NCBI GenBank assembly: GCA_023053685.1
Contig: JALIGW010000001.1
Location: forward strand, 53,689,359 to 53,753,358
Source: Diadophis punctatus similis
Lineage: Eukaryota > Chordata > Lepidosauria > Squamata > Dipsadidae
DNA: 64,000 bases
Direction: 5' to 3'
Shown: in pieces, positions 43,646-55,832 of the stretch
Numbering within the stretch: position 1 is the stretch's first letter
How the letters are laid out: each line of letters starts with the position of its first letter
Notes under the pieces: generated by a model
Told to the model about the DNA's origin: nothing
Database searches by the model: none
What the model saw: the letters and a program-made list of their open reading frames with translations, nothing else
Translations under genes and position numbers: made by a program

Positions 43646-44020
43646 CAGTGATGGCGAACCTTTTTGGCTCGGGTGCCAAAAGGGCGCGCACACGTGCGAT
43701 GGCGCAATGGCGCGTGCCCACACCCATAATGCAATGGCCTTACTTTGTGCATGTGCACGCAACCCCGCTGCACTGCCCCCACATTTCCGAACTTCCAGTT
43801 GGCCTGTTGTGCCGTTTTATGCCATCCACCGGCTCCGGAGGCTTTCCTGAAGCCTGGGGAGGGCGAAAAACAGCCCAATGGGTGAAATTGGCCTCCCCCC
43901 ACCCTCCAGAAAGCTGAAAATCAGCTGGCCAGAAGTTGACATAGGGCAAAGCCTCGCGTGCCCTCAGATATGGCTCCGCGTGCCACCTGTGGCACCCGTG
44001 CCATAGGTTCGCCATCACTG
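43646..44020. mobile_element. hAT MITE, GGCGAACC family, 375 bp, in DUSP10 intron
   Basis: It begins CAGTGATGGCGAACCTTTTT and ends GGTTCGCCATCACTG, with a perfect TSD GCCTAGAA at 43638-43645 and 44021-44028. The interior is like 14985-15407 and 23698-24202 (CAGCTGGCC, GGCGAAAAACAGCCC). Confidence 0.96.
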
Positions 44021-44837
44021 GCCTAGAAGAATCCATTTGCTTCTCTTTTCTCCAGCACTTCTTGTTTCAGAACATTTCTGTTATTACAACCTCCCATGAA
44101 AGTTCATTAGAGTCTTGCCGATAAGTGAATGGCAGGCATATTTTAGGTGTTATATATACTGAAAAGTCGTGGATTGTTTTGGCTTTTTTTCTCAGGGCCT
44201 GATAGCCCTATGTAATTGTATCTTGACAGAATTCAACCAACTTTTAAGAAAGGAATTGGGAACCTTCAGGTTTGACATTTCTCGCAGAAACACACTTCTC
44301 AGGATATTTTATCACTGGTTGTGTTGCTTCAAGATGCCAGAAACACTAGTGCAGCAGCATTTGAAAAGCTAAAAGTTCTCCACCTTTCTTTTATTATTTT
44401 CACGGTCTTCATATGAATCACATGCCTAGAACTATCCTACACACTTGAATATGCACAGGCCAGCAATGCAAAGCATTGGTAAAATGGCCACTTTCTGAAA
44501 TGCTCAATCATACAATTGCCAGACTTACGTCCAACGAAGTAGGGCAATTTTATTTAAGCATTAAAAGAGTAAAGAGGCCAAGGGCAAAATCTGAAACCAT
44601 GACTTATTTCTTTCCAATTTGTCACTGTAATTATTTTCTAATTCTAATGTTGGTGTCAGAAGCAAACTTGAAATCAAAAAGTATGCCTAGAAGAGATTAT
44701 GTAAAACTTAAATGAACGATGAAGGTCACCACCCTCATACAGCATATGCATATTTTGATTACTGAAATAAGAATCTCTGCTTGCTACTATTTCAGTGGTT
44801 TCATGTAAGTTAATATAAAGGAAGTTATACTGTACAC

Positions 44838-44972
44838 CAGAGGTCTCCAACCTTGGCAACATTATGAGGTGTGGACTTCAATTCCCAGAATTCCTCAGCC
44901 AGCATGGCTGGCTGAGGAATTCTGGGATTTGAAGTCCATACCTCATAAAGTTGCCAAGGTTGGAGACCTCTG
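44838..44972. mobile_element. Palindromic hAT MITE, 135 bp, in DUSP10 intron
   Basis: It begins CAGAGGTCTCCAACCTTGGC and ends with the exact inverse, with a perfect TSD CTGTACAC at 44830-44837 and 44973-44980. The arms are ~65 bp with very few mismatches, meeting at CCAGCATGGCTGG, so it is the youngest-looking of the three copies. Confidence 0.96.
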
Positions 44973-45578
44973 CTGTACACTATTTGGGGGGGGGGTGTTT
45001 TTGAGATTGAATATATTCTCATATCTTCTCAGGAAGTCATCCTCTGGAAAGAAATATCTGCACTCTCTTTTGGCAGTGTTCAAAACTTAATTTGAAATGG
45101 GAAAAATCCTACAATACTTTTTATTCTATCTCATAGAGTGCATTTCTAAGAGAGAAGCAATAGCAATATTTAAAACTAGGACCTTTTCTTGGCAAGATTT
45201 GTCTCTCCACATATCTTGTAAATGACACATAAATTCAATATGGCAATTCCTTGCACTATTCAAAACTATCCTAAAGAAATTTATCAACAAAACAAGAAGA
45301 AAAAACAACCCAGACCAGGATTGTCTCCAGCTTTGGCTAATTCAGAAAAATAGCACTGATAGGCTTTAGGAAATGTCATTGTTCTGCAAGTAGTAATTAA
45401 TGTGATTAATAAATTACATCTGCTCATCTTATCAGATCTGGTAGAAGAGGCATGCTGAAAGTCCTATTTTAAGGAACTACACTTGGTCCCAGGAGGCAGA
45501 CTTTCTCTGCCATGGCATCTGCCTTACGGAACAATTCCCCTCCCCTACCATCACAAAGTGATATCATCTCCATCCTTA

Positions 45579-45788
45579 ATGTCTATGGAGATTCTCAGTC
45601 ATCCAGGTCATGGTTGCCCCAAAGGTGCTTTTTCAAGAGGCAACTGGACTTTCTGGTTTTTCTTTGAAGACGTTTCGCTTCTCATCCAAGAAGCTTCTTC
45701 AGCTGAAGAAGCTTTTTGAATGAGAAGCTAAACGTCTTCAAAGAAAAACCAGAAAGTCCAGTTGCCTCTTGAAAAAGCACCTTTGGGA
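45579..45788. mobile_element. Palindromic retro-type foldback in DUSP10 intron
   Basis: The arm CTTTTTCAAGAGGCAACTGG, CTTTCTGGTTTTTCTTTGAA and GACGTTTCGCTTCTCAT pairs with its inverse around CAGCTG (about 45698-45703), nearly perfect over ~85 bp. Outside the arms at the left is ATGTCTATGGAGATTCTCAG, as in 7741-7942. It is flanked by a 14-bp direct repeat CATCTCCATCCTTA (45565-45578 and 45789-45802). That TSD length fits target-primed reverse transcription, not a cut-and-paste transposase. Confidence 0.85.
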
Positions 45789-45979
45789 CATCTCCATCCT
45801 TACTTATTTTCTGGAAATTCCTCAATACTTGGCTATGCCATCAGGCTTGGTAGTCCCAGGAGTCTGGTAAGAACTGGAGGTAGTTCCATTATGGCAGTTA
45901 ACATCTATTCTGTTGTGGGCCTTATGATTTTTAAAACTTTTTTTTAAACAATGTCTGTTTTTTATTCATCGATTTATCA

Positions 45980-46188
45980 TTAAATTTGTTTGCTGTCCAT
46001 CTCACCTTGAGGTGACTCCTTATACAATGTTATATACGAAAACATGTATTTAATAAAAATAAAACACTATAAAAACACCAATTATCAGCTAGGGAGGGAG
46101 GATGAGCAGGGGGAGGTGGGCTCTGTTATTTATCAACCACGTATTAATATCCTTATTGTATGCCACCCAAAGTTTTGTGAGATGGGTG
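45980..46188 (+). mobile_element. L2-type tail scraps, the second cut by a hAT insertion
   Basis: AAATTTGTTTGCTGTCCATCTCACC (45985) and CTTATTGTATGCCACCCAAAG, then GAGATGGGTG (46150-46188), are L2-type 3' tails like the one at 50110-50180, where GAGATGGGTGGCTATATAAATT is uninterrupted. The hAT at 46189-46545 duplicated GATGGGTG from it. Confidence 0.6.
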
Positions 46189-46545
46189 CAGTGGTGGGTT
46201 CCTACCGGTGCGTTCCGGTGCGTAGCTCCGGTAGGGAGCGGCCGATTGCGCAATCTGCACGCGACCGCTCCGGTGCCATCTTCGCCGGTCCATCGCGCGC
46301 ATCACCATCTTTTTTAAAGAATTCTTGGGCTTTTTTGCTTTTGCGCATGCGCGGAAGCAAAATCTCGCTGAAATCGCGCACGCACACGTGTTGCCTCACG
46401 AGATTTCGGTGAGATTTTGCTTCCGTGCATGCGCAGAAGCACAATCACGCGAAGGGGCGTGCGCGCATAGCGTGCACGCATACGCACAAAACGTGGATAT
46501 ACGTGCGCAGCACACCGGTATCGGTAAGTAAGCAACCCGCCCCTG
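46189..46545. mobile_element. hAT MITE, GGGTTCC/GGGTTGC subfamily, 357 bp
   Basis: It begins CAGTGGTGGGTTCCTACC and ends AACCCGCCCCTG, with a perfect TSD GATGGGTG at 46181-46188 and 46546-46553. The interior has inverted copies of GCTTTTGCGCATGCGCGGAAGC and GCTTCCGTGCATGCGCAGAAGC around TCTCGCTGAAATCGCGCACG. GCGCATGCGC occurs at 46343-46352. It is the inverse of 11516-11848 over most of its length. Confidence 0.95.
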
Positions 46546-46552
46546 GATGGGT

Positions 46553-46554
<2 letters not shown>

Positions 46555-46600
<46 letters not shown>
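46555..46600. repeat. (AC)n microsatellite
   Basis: About 23 perfect AC units, starting immediately after the TSD of the hAT element. Confidence 0.98.
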
Positions 46601-46602
<2 letters not shown>

Positions 46603-47562
46603 CAGGCAACTTTTGTGGTTACAAAGCTAAACCCTGGTATGCCCTTGCAAGTTGAACAGTGCAATAAACAATACAGAGCTTGCTAGTTAGATTAAAAAAG
46701 AAGGGCAATTCTATTTTATGGCTCTCAAAGCCTTTATCTGCCAGTTAAACAATAAATAATCTGTTGGCATGTTGAGTTTCCTAAAACTAGAAATTTGCTG
46801 CTCATTTCCTTTTCCTCTGTAACGAACAGTTACAGTACATTTAAGTTCCTATGTCGTGACAATCCAGTGCAAACGGGGCAAGGCTTGGATGGTTAGATAA
46901 GGCCAAAGTTCTTATGTTGCTATATGGGCTCTGGAAAAATAGATTTGGCCTGGAAGTGCAACAAATCTTCAGCTGATGCAAGTCTCATCCTGTTGCCAGT
47001 ACAAAGGGAATAGACTACCGTAGTTTTATTTAGCAATAGGACTATTAAGCTGTTAAACAAGAACTGCGCAACCTAGACCCACAAAAGAGTCTTCTGAGAG
47101 AAAACTACAAAAAAAGGCATATTTACAGAAAGATCAAATCAATGCTTATTTAGTATTCCCATGAATTCCATCTTTATGCCCCAAATTGAACCTCACAAGG
47201 AAGCAGTGAGGAAAGCTGAAGGATTTAATCAATTTTTCCCAATCTTGTGCTTGTGGCTGTCTGAGTGTATAGGGCTTCAACGGACATAGTCTTCAGCTAG
47301 CATGGCCAATGTTCATGCTAGCTGAAGGATTGAGGAAGTTGATGACTAACACATCTGGCACCCATTGGGAAACACTGTCTCAACTTATCTAGGGGGAAAT
47401 ATGCATGTTTCTATTTCCACGGATAAAATAGCTGCAAGCATTTTAGCCCAATATTATTAGAAATTCTGAAAGCAGATCATTGTACCTTTTAACATTCTGT
47501 CCAAACCCAAAAACCAAAATGCATCATGCCAGATACAATAAAAAGAAAATGTTACCTTGAAC

Positions 47563-47593
<31 letters not shown>

Positions 47594-47637
47594 TGTATGT
47601 ATGTATGTATGTATGTATATATAATAATGCAGGATTC

Positions 47638-47719
<82 letters not shown>
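47563..47719. repeat. (GTAT)n and (TA)n microsatellites
   Basis: About 14 perfect GTAT units (47563-47620), a short spacer ATAATAATGCAGGATTCTATTT, then about 38 TA units (47643-47719). ATAATGCAGGATT recurs on both sides of the TA run. Confidence 0.98.
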
Positions 47720-47724
<5 letters not shown>

Positions 47725-48569
47725 TATAATGCAGGATTGTATCTTTTGAGAGATGTGTGCAGATCAAATAGCACAAAGCTTTGTGTTCTGCAAAATTATC
47801 CTTCTTTCTTGAACTGTATTCTGGGGGAATGTCACCCCGAAGACATCCGTAATAAAGGACAAGCAGTTCTCATAGCATTGTTGGGTAAACTGGCTAACCT
47901 CAAAAAGCAGCCCCATCTGATCAAAGGAAGACCAAAGAAGCGCCCGTCCAGCCCAGCATCTACATTCCCATAATCCTGAAGTGTTTGTTCACAGTTGCTT
48001 TTTAGCAGCTGGTATTCTTGTGACATGCTGCTTTTCATCTTGGAAGTAATAAAACCCTATTGCATTTAGCCACCGAGACCTCTATTCCCCATGAATGTGT
48101 ATCAACACCGCTGGGACTCTGTGGCCATAATCAGTGAACCAGATTTGACAATCTAACCAAGCACTACTCTTTTAATATTGTGACTACAATTTCCCAGCTT
48201 CTATAATATCGAGTTTATGAAGGCAAAGTCCATCTGAGGTGTTCTTTTCCCAGATCTCTAATCACCTGCACTGGATTGCTGCTTCTGAGATAACCTGGGA
48301 ATTGATAACCTGTCAATATCCCTATGAGTCTCTCATAAACAGATACGTTGTTCCTTTGAGAGTGTGAGAATACAGAGAAGGGATATTAACAAACATCTGC
48401 AGCATGGTGTTAATAAAGATAGGTCACAATTCCCTATCAAATCTGTGTTTTACTCCCCCAAAAAAGTATCTCTACCCTAATGAATAGAAACCTACAGGAA
48501 AAAGGGTGAATACTACAAGAAGCGGTCAATTATTTTAGAAATGGAGCCAGGGATAACATTATCTTATCT

Positions 48570-48765
48570 TCCTCTTCTATTTGTGGCATACTTCTGTCTT
48601 TTAAGTATTTGATTATTTTATCTGATTCTGTTTGGTCTTGTCTATATAAATCCTTGTAATATTCTGAAGCTATTTCTTTTATTTTTTCTTCTGTATGTTG
48701 TAATTCCCCTGTTGCATCTGTTAGTTGGTGAATTATTCTATTATCTTTTTCCCAACCAAAGTAAC
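48570..48765 (-). mobile_element. L1 ORF2 internal fragment, in DUSP10 intron
   Basis: The minus strand encodes DNRIIHQLTDATGELQHTEE, then KIKEIASEYYKDLYRQDQTE and KIIKYLKDRSMPQ, without stops. This is the linker between the L1 endonuclease and reverse transcriptase (the D-x-x-G...T-x-x-E-I...F-x-x-Y-Y-x-x-L-Y pattern). It ends 127 bp downstream of the DUSP10 exon at 48892. Confidence 0.75.
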
Positions 48766-48865
48766 TTCAATCATCCAACCAACCCTCTGGACCAAGAGAG
48801 ATCTGCTTTATATTTTCCAACCCAGAGCTAAAGTCACAAGAGCAGCACTTATTTAGAGCAATCTA

Positions 48866-49330
<465 letters not shown>

Positions 49331-49823
49331 TCAGTGCTGACATACTTAATCCACCAAGCAAAGGCAAGAGGTCCATCCTGTTTCTGAAGCTGTAATTTTC
49401 ATTTTCCGCCATGTGCTAGAGACTCAAATCAAAGCTGCTTGACAAAGCAAATTATCTCGGATCACAAAGTCCAGGAATATATATGCTTACTACTTCTTTC
49501 ACTGGTTTGTTAGTGGTCTCAAAAAACAGACAAGATGCCTCTAAGTTGCAGTAGATACTTCCACTCACTTTATATATTTTAAGATACCCCCTGGGTTTAT
49601 ATGTACCTTTCTGCAGCTTAATAACTTTTCCCACAATCTCTTGCTCCACAGGAGTTGAATCCAGTATCAAAGTTGAAATCAAAATTGAAAGGATGCGTAA
49701 CTCTGGTTTGTGTGTTGCAAGACATTGAAACAAATACACATTTGATATCTTTTGCTTTCTTTTTCATTCAAAAGAATAGCGTTGTAGCTTTCAGTTTTAT
49801 GGTGTTTATATACTGTATATATA

Positions 49824-49824
<1 letters not shown>

Positions 49825-49857
<33 letters not shown>
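49825..49857. repeat. (TG)n(TA)n microsatellite
   Basis: TG repeats (49825-49838) followed by TA repeats (49839-49857). Confidence 0.95.
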
Positions 49858-49858
<1 letters not shown>

Positions 49859-49892
49859 GTCTCCCTTTATTTTCATTTATCAGCAAAAAATG

Positions 49893-50086
<194 letters not shown>

Positions 50087-50094
50087 GTGGCTTT

Positions 50095-50185
50095 TTTACA
50101 GAGTTGTTTTATTTCATTATTGTATGCTGCCCAAAGTCACTTTTGATGAGATGGGTGGCTATATAAATTTGATAAACTTCTGAAT
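50095..50185 (+). mobile_element. L2-type LINE 3' tail
   Basis: TTTCATTATTGTATGCTGCCC, AAAGTCACTTTTGATGAGATGGG and TGGCTATATAAATTTGATAAA: the standard squamate L2-type tail. Confidence 0.65.
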
Positions 50186-51343
50186 CAAACCATTTGGATT
50201 TCACAATCCAATTATCCTCCTAATAAAATTCTGCTTCACAAAGAAGAGATTACTCAAAAAGTGAATTGTTAAAAGGCAGGGTACACACAAGACTTAACTC
50301 TTTTTTTCCCCCTAATGCCTGAGTAGGCATTCAGGGTTGCCTTCTGTTCTCTCTCAGTTGGGACACCGATTCAGAAAAGTAAAAATGTGAAAACTTTCCT
50401 CCCTTCAGTCCAAATGACTTTAGCTGAGACTCCCCACCTGCCTGGTTGCCATGGCATTGACACAAAGACATAGAATGACATCAGCTTGGCATGACATCAG
50501 CTCTTTGAGTGCAAACAATGTAAGAAGCACCACTTTGTTTAAGGGCTTTGGGTACAACTGTGTGTTTCAGAGCCCATGATGTAATGCTAACAGGTGGTTG
50601 GACCAGCTTTTGCCTCAGGAGGAGGAGGAAAATACAGTTATGGCCCTTCTGAATGTGTAGGAGATTATAGGTGAGGCAGCTACTAACAACAGAGGAACTT
50701 TGTCTTTAATTAAAGAGAAATGCTGCCTTTGGCAAACTGGGCAAGTGGACTTTGGAAAATTGCAATACGTTTTGCACAAAGCAAAGTCAGCTTAACAGGA
50801 GATCTTATGCCTTATTACGCATATTGAACATCAAGAAGTGGTAACTTAAAGGCAATTGTGCTCCCAAATCATTCAGGATAGTCCCACTATTTCACCTATT
50901 GTTGCTCTTCTGTGCCAAAATAACTTTTAAAAGTTTAGACATTCCTAAACTAAGTTCTCAAAGAAAAATACTAAATATGCTAGTCACTACAAAAAACAAG
51001 TAGTTTGTATTTAAAAGATGAACATTAAGTGCTAGGATACAGGTGAGGATGTAGTGAGAAGTCAAGAGTTTGATTTTCCCAATAATTTAGTCGTTTGCTC
51101 AATTCATTGGAAGACATCCTCCCTGCACCCCCTGTGGGGTTTTGCTATTTTGTTAGCCAACAAAGAAACATTATGATAAAAATCTACAGTAATTCGACAA
51201 AGGCATCTCAGAAAGATCAGATTCTTTTGCTCTGAATTCTGTTTAAGCCCTTAAAGGCTTCTTCCTTTCAGTCTGGAGAGAACAATGGGAGAAATCTTAA
51301 AACATTTCAAAAGAGAGGTCAGCAGCACCAAATTGCAACTTTG
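50186..51343. other. Intron sequence, nothing recognised
   Basis: Unique-looking. Near 50450-50540 there is a run with GTTGCCATGGCA and repeated TGACATCAGC (50477-50500), which could be regulatory but is not proven. Confidence 0.4.
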
Positions 51344-51351
51344 GTTTAGCC

Positions 51352-51613
51352 CAGGTGTCAGCAACCTGCGGCTCTGGAGCCGCATGTGGCTCTTTGGGCC
51401 CTCTGCTGTGGCTTCGTCGGGTGATCCCACCACTGGCTAGCCCCGCCCTTCACCCTCCCCTCCCAGTCACTCCTCGCCTGGCCTGAGAAGGTAAGGGCAA
51501 TGGTGGGGGATGGAGAAGCAGCCAGGGCAGAGACAGAGAGATACAGAGAGAGGGGGGGAGAGAGAGACATAGAGAGATACAGAAAGAGGGGGGAGGGGGA
51601 GAGAGGGAGGGAG

Positions 51614-51711
<98 letters not shown>

Positions 51712-51933
51712 TCAAAAGGGTTTTGTGGTTCCCGGTGTTTTTTAACAACTGGTTCTCTGCCCTAATGACCAGCTGAGTCATGTGACCCTAATGACTTGGG
51801 AGGTCATGTGACTGGTGGAAGTGAGTGACGTTGAGTTGGCACGCCCACCCAGGTTTTGTGGCTCCCGGTTTTTTCTTTTCTGTGAGAAACAGGTCCAAAT
51901 GGCTCTTTGAGTGTTTAAGGTTGCAGACCCCTG
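51352..51933. mobile_element. hAT MITE with an expanded (GA)n inside, 582 bp
   Basis: It begins CAGGTGTCAGCAACCTGCGG and ends AAGGTTGCAGACCCCTG, with a perfect TSD GTTTAGCC at 51344-51351 and 51934-51941. Between the arms are a GC-rich part and a 200-bp GA-rich tract (51530-51709) ending in ~45 perfect GA units. The left arm CGGCTCTGGAGCCGCATGTGGCTCTTTGGGC and the right GTGGCTCCCGG...AATGGCTCTTTGAG are inverted partners. Confidence 0.93.
51621..51709. repeat. (GA)n microsatellite
   Basis: About 44 perfect GA units, inside the hAT element at 51352-51933. Confidence 0.98.
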
Positions 51934-51941
51934 GTTTAGCC

Positions 51942-54289
51942 AGAGGAAATGTTTTTTCTTCTCCATATCATGAACATCCTTCTTTTTTTAAACTATGTGC
52001 TCTAGTTCTTAGGTAGCAGTATGAGTTTTTCCATAAAAAAAGCTGTGTTCCTAATGATGGCTTGGTGAGAAAATGCAGCCAGAGCACTCTTTTTCTACTT
52101 GCATAATCAAATGGAAAGCTACACCTGCCCCCAGGTCCACTGAGGTGGTTTATTGTTGTTGTTGTTGTTGTTGGGCCTGGAGTAAAAGAGAGGGTCTCTC
52201 TCCAAAATGAGGAGCATGTAAGAAAAGCTTCCATGCTACTTAAGAAAATATGGCTGAAAAATCTGCGGCTTTCTCTAGATACTGCTAACAATCTATCTTC
52301 ATCATTGGCCAAGTTTTTTTGAGATGCTGTGCATTGTGGTTCAGCAACATTTGAGAGTCCGCAGGTTCTCCCTATAAAAGATTTCAGGCATAACTAATGT
52401 AAATGCAAAGCTCTGGTGAGTCTTGTAGCTACTGGTATTATAGAGATTATAGGAGATTATAGTCTCCTCATCTCAAGCCACATTTTAGACATGGTTAAAG
52501 CAAACTCTTAGTATAACTGATCTCTGATACAATAACCTGGGAGATGGGTGATGGATTATAAATGCTAGGAAGACCAGGTATTCATATTTCATATTTGAAT
52601 TTATGACAAGAAGAGGGGAAGGGAAGGCATTAGGAAGATGACCAGAGAAATGGACAGCACTCTGAGGCAGTAATGGAGTTAAGGGAATAAGGCTGGGAAG
52701 GAAGAATGGGTGAGTGATGTGCAGTAGCTAAGGGGGAGAGGAAAATGTTGGGAAGATTGATAGATCAGGCAGGCAGGTGCATATAAGTTGGCAGCAAATA
52801 TAATTCTTTTCCCTCACCCTGGCTCTGCCCCAATCCATCGTTCCTGACTGACAAAATACTAGAAGGAAAAGGGGTCCTTCGACAATCCCTAAGGCTGGTG
52901 CTAAGAATGATGGCCCTATCTTTGAAGGGCTGGTAGTCTGTTTCAGAATTAACACTCTCTCCTTCCACTTTAAAATACTTTAAAATGAGATTTTTAATTC
53001 CCAGTTTGATCTCCAGGACCCTAGTTATTTTATGCTTTTCCACTTGATCACAACCTCTTTTTTTTTCCTTAAGGAAATGGAAAGTTAATAATGTTTAACT
53101 TTCACATCCATCACGCCTGTACTTCTAATGGTTGTGGAGCACAGGAGATGAATAGAAAAAGAACATAATGAAACTCCCAGAACCAGTGTGCTTTGGTTTT
53201 AAAAGTAGGTAAATAAGCATATTTCCCTATCATATTATATATGCAGGAGTTGGATTGAGAATGGAAGCATCACTGTTCTCAGACACACATCGATATCCAC
53301 TGCACCATGCAGAGAAAGGCTGGGGCTTTGGGAGAAGACTTCAGCCTCAGCTTTTTCATAGTATCAGAAGATTTGCAAAGTATCTTTGTGGTCGAATCCA
53401 ACCCTCCTGTTCACCGCAGTATCTACTAAAGCATCTCTGATACCTTTTGCATCCCCCTACTTACAAGCATTTCCTGCCAATATAGAGGAAATGTTTCCTG
53501 TTTAAAATGGTTTAGAGTTTAAAAATATCCCTACACATCTAGAATTGAAGCATTCCTTACTCAATATATAAAATATGACTGGGTTAAAAAATAACTATCA
53601 TAAAAATTATCAATAAAGCTGTGCATATGTGTGTACGTATGTGTGTGTTTAGACAGCAGAATAATCATAGCAGGCAATAACTTTAGAAAAGTGTTGTGCA
53701 AGAAAATCTTCTCAGGTGACGAGTTCATAAGAACTATAAAACACATGTTCTTTTGTATAATTATGGAGGTCAGACTTTTGTCAGGGACCAGCATATCCAT
53801 TCATTACTGATTTTATTCGTACAATAACTGCTGATAAGAAAAATATGGCATCAAATATTGGGGAGAAAGATCTTATCCAAGAGGTTCATTTCAGGATACA
53901 TCAAAAACACAGCACAGTACTTGGTTCTCTGGCTGTTTTAAATAAAAGGTCATTTCAGGCATCAAATACAGAGTCAAAACTTATTTGGCAAATTGCAATC
54001 GCTGTGCTGTTCTCAGGTTTATTTCTGCTTTGCCCTGTTTAGTATTGCTGTCTAATACCTATACTCGGTAGTGGAATCCTGTTATTTGTCTCTCAGAGAG
54101 CATATATCACTTGGGCTTCCCATTTACAAAAGGCTAAAAATGCGAAGAAGAGGCACTCTACACCTAACTAGCAAGATCACTTTGAGCCATGCTCCTCCCG
54201 TGAGGGAAGGAGGATTCAATGTCCAAGCAGAATGTCTACGGGAAGCAAGATGGTATTTGCAGCCAGCCAACAGTTAGTAAGTGAGGTGG
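51942..54289. other. Intron sequence, nothing recognised
   Basis: A small (TTG)n run at 52153-52171; otherwise unassigned, with no exon-like frame on the minus strand. Confidence 0.45.
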
Positions 54290-54740
54290 AATTTCTTAGT
54301 GAAATTCAAGATGCTGGTTGTCACCTGTAAAGCCCTACCTGGGCTTCCTCTTAATTGGAGAAAGGCAGCTCACAAATAACCATGGGACCACCTTTCTCCA
54401 ATTATCTCTACTCCTCCCCTAAGATGATGCATCTTATCTTGTAAGATCCTGGAGCCACCCTTTCTCTACCATCAATCCCATTCTCTAGAATATTGTTGCC
54501 TGGAGGTTCACCTGGCCCCGACCTTAATGCCAGTTGAAAAAAACTCTAAAAACTTGCCTTTTGAGACTAGAGGCCGGTGTGATTTGTGATGCTGATACCA
54601 GAAGATAGGGGCGTTTTTCTCCCCATTGCGTTCTATTTGTCTATGTGCTTTTATATTGTGTTTTTACATTCTTTTTAACTATGCATACTGCCTCCAGTTT
54701 TCAGATTTGATAGCTTATAAATCAAGCAAAATAAATCTCA
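54290..54740 (+). mobile_element. L2-group LINE 3' region, decayed
   Basis: The layout follows other L2-type ends: GTAAAGCCCTACCTGGGCTTC (eroded KALxGLG), an internal block, ACTCTAAAAACTTGCCTTTTGAGAC (eroded KTxLF), then a tail AGCTTATAAATCAAGCAAAATAAAT. Confidence 0.5.
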
Positions 54741-55349
54741 GAGGAACAGAGAAAGATGGAAAGAGGGGACAGCTTTCTGCTGTTCCTCAATGATTTTTCA
54801 CAAAAAATACTCATATTTAATCAGCAATAAGTAACATTACTCTCCTGAAGTGATAACAGAAAGTGCAAACCACCTACTTGTGCACACACAAGTGCCCTGC
54901 TGTAAATACTCCTAATTCTAAAGGAAGAAAGTGATAAAAGCAGGAAAATCTCAGTCCATTATTCTGTGGGAGAACAGATGCCATAATCACCAGAACAAAA
55001 TCCTCCATTAGCATCTCAGAAATTCCGGAAGTGCAACAGAGAGGTGAATCTCTGGTTAAAAACTATATGCTTTTTTTTGGCTGTTGTTTAGATATGATTT
55101 CATTTTTTTAAGCATAGAGAGTCTCTATAATTCAGTTATGTACATTTATATATTATACACGTCACATAGTCCAGGGGGGGGGGTGGAGAATGAAATTAAT
55201 TTCACTTTATTTGACTAATCAATGTCAAGCAACATGTCAGTAAAATCTTCGTGTGAAAAAGGTGTGCAAAACAACAGTGTATTTCATGATTTTCTGGCGT
55301 GGTACTCTTCAAATGCATTGAATCATGTGCTATCAAGATCATTGACATG
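54741..55349. other. Intron sequence, nothing recognised
   Basis: No exon or repeat boundary supported. Confidence 0.45.
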
Positions 55350-55354
55350 GCCAC

Positions 55355-55556
55355 TGTTACGTATTAAGGTTAAACTGTTTACTCCAAGGTCCGCTTTTCT
55401 GAGCAGGAAAATGAAGACCGCTGATTGGTTGAACCAGCCAGCAGCCCTCTATATAAGAGAGAGCTGTTAGGCTGGTTCCTTTGCTGGATCTGTTATTCAA
55501 TAAAGAGCTGTTAGTCACAATACTGTCTCCAGCCTCTTCAGTATCAGAACTCAACT
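55355..55556 (+). mobile_element. Solo LTR, 202 bp
   Basis: It begins TGTTACGTATTAAGG between 5-bp repeats GCCAC (55350-55354 and 55557-55561). It has CTGATTGGTTGAACCAGCC (inverted CCAAT box), a good TATA box CTATATAAGAG (55449) and a poly-A signal CAATAAAG (55498). Start, CCAAT block and layout match the LTR at 36598-36812, so both likely come from the same LTR-retrotransposon group. The 3' end (…CAACT) is not the canonical CA. Confidence 0.8.
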
Positions 55557-55642
55557 GCCACTAACCAGGGACAATACTTATTAGAGTCTAAATCATTTGA
55601 ACAGCAGTAAGACTGGCCTAGAAAATTTTAGAACTTCTAGTT

Positions 55643-55824
55643 CAGGGGTCCCCCAACCCCTGGTCCGTGGATCGGCACCAGTCTACGGCATGCCAGAAAC
55701 CGAGCCATGCAAACAAGCAAAGCCCTAACTACGGGATGCAGGCAGCACATGAAACCACGCCCTCTCCGGTCCACAGAAAAACTTCTCTCCTGATCCCTGG
55801 TGCCCAAAAGGTTGGGGGCCGCTG
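55643..55824. mobile_element. hAT MITE, 182 bp
   Basis: It begins CAGGGGTCCCCCAACCCCTG and ends AAGGTTGGGGGCCGCTG. Flanks TTCTAGTT (55635-55642) and ATCTAATT (55825-55832) agree at 6 of 8. It includes the GGTCCGTGGATCGGCACC / GGTCCACAG pair common in this type of tetrapod hAT MITE. Confidence 0.8.
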
Positions 55825-55832
55825 ATCTAATT

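Noticed and set aside
47563..47620. CRISPR-like array
   Set aside because: Perfect tetranucleotide repeat without spacers, in a vertebrate genome.
50470..50510. Repeated TGACATCAGC as a CRE-like enhancer
   Set aside because: Two imperfect copies only. The TGACATCA core differs from the CRE consensus and nothing nearby supports a regulatory element.
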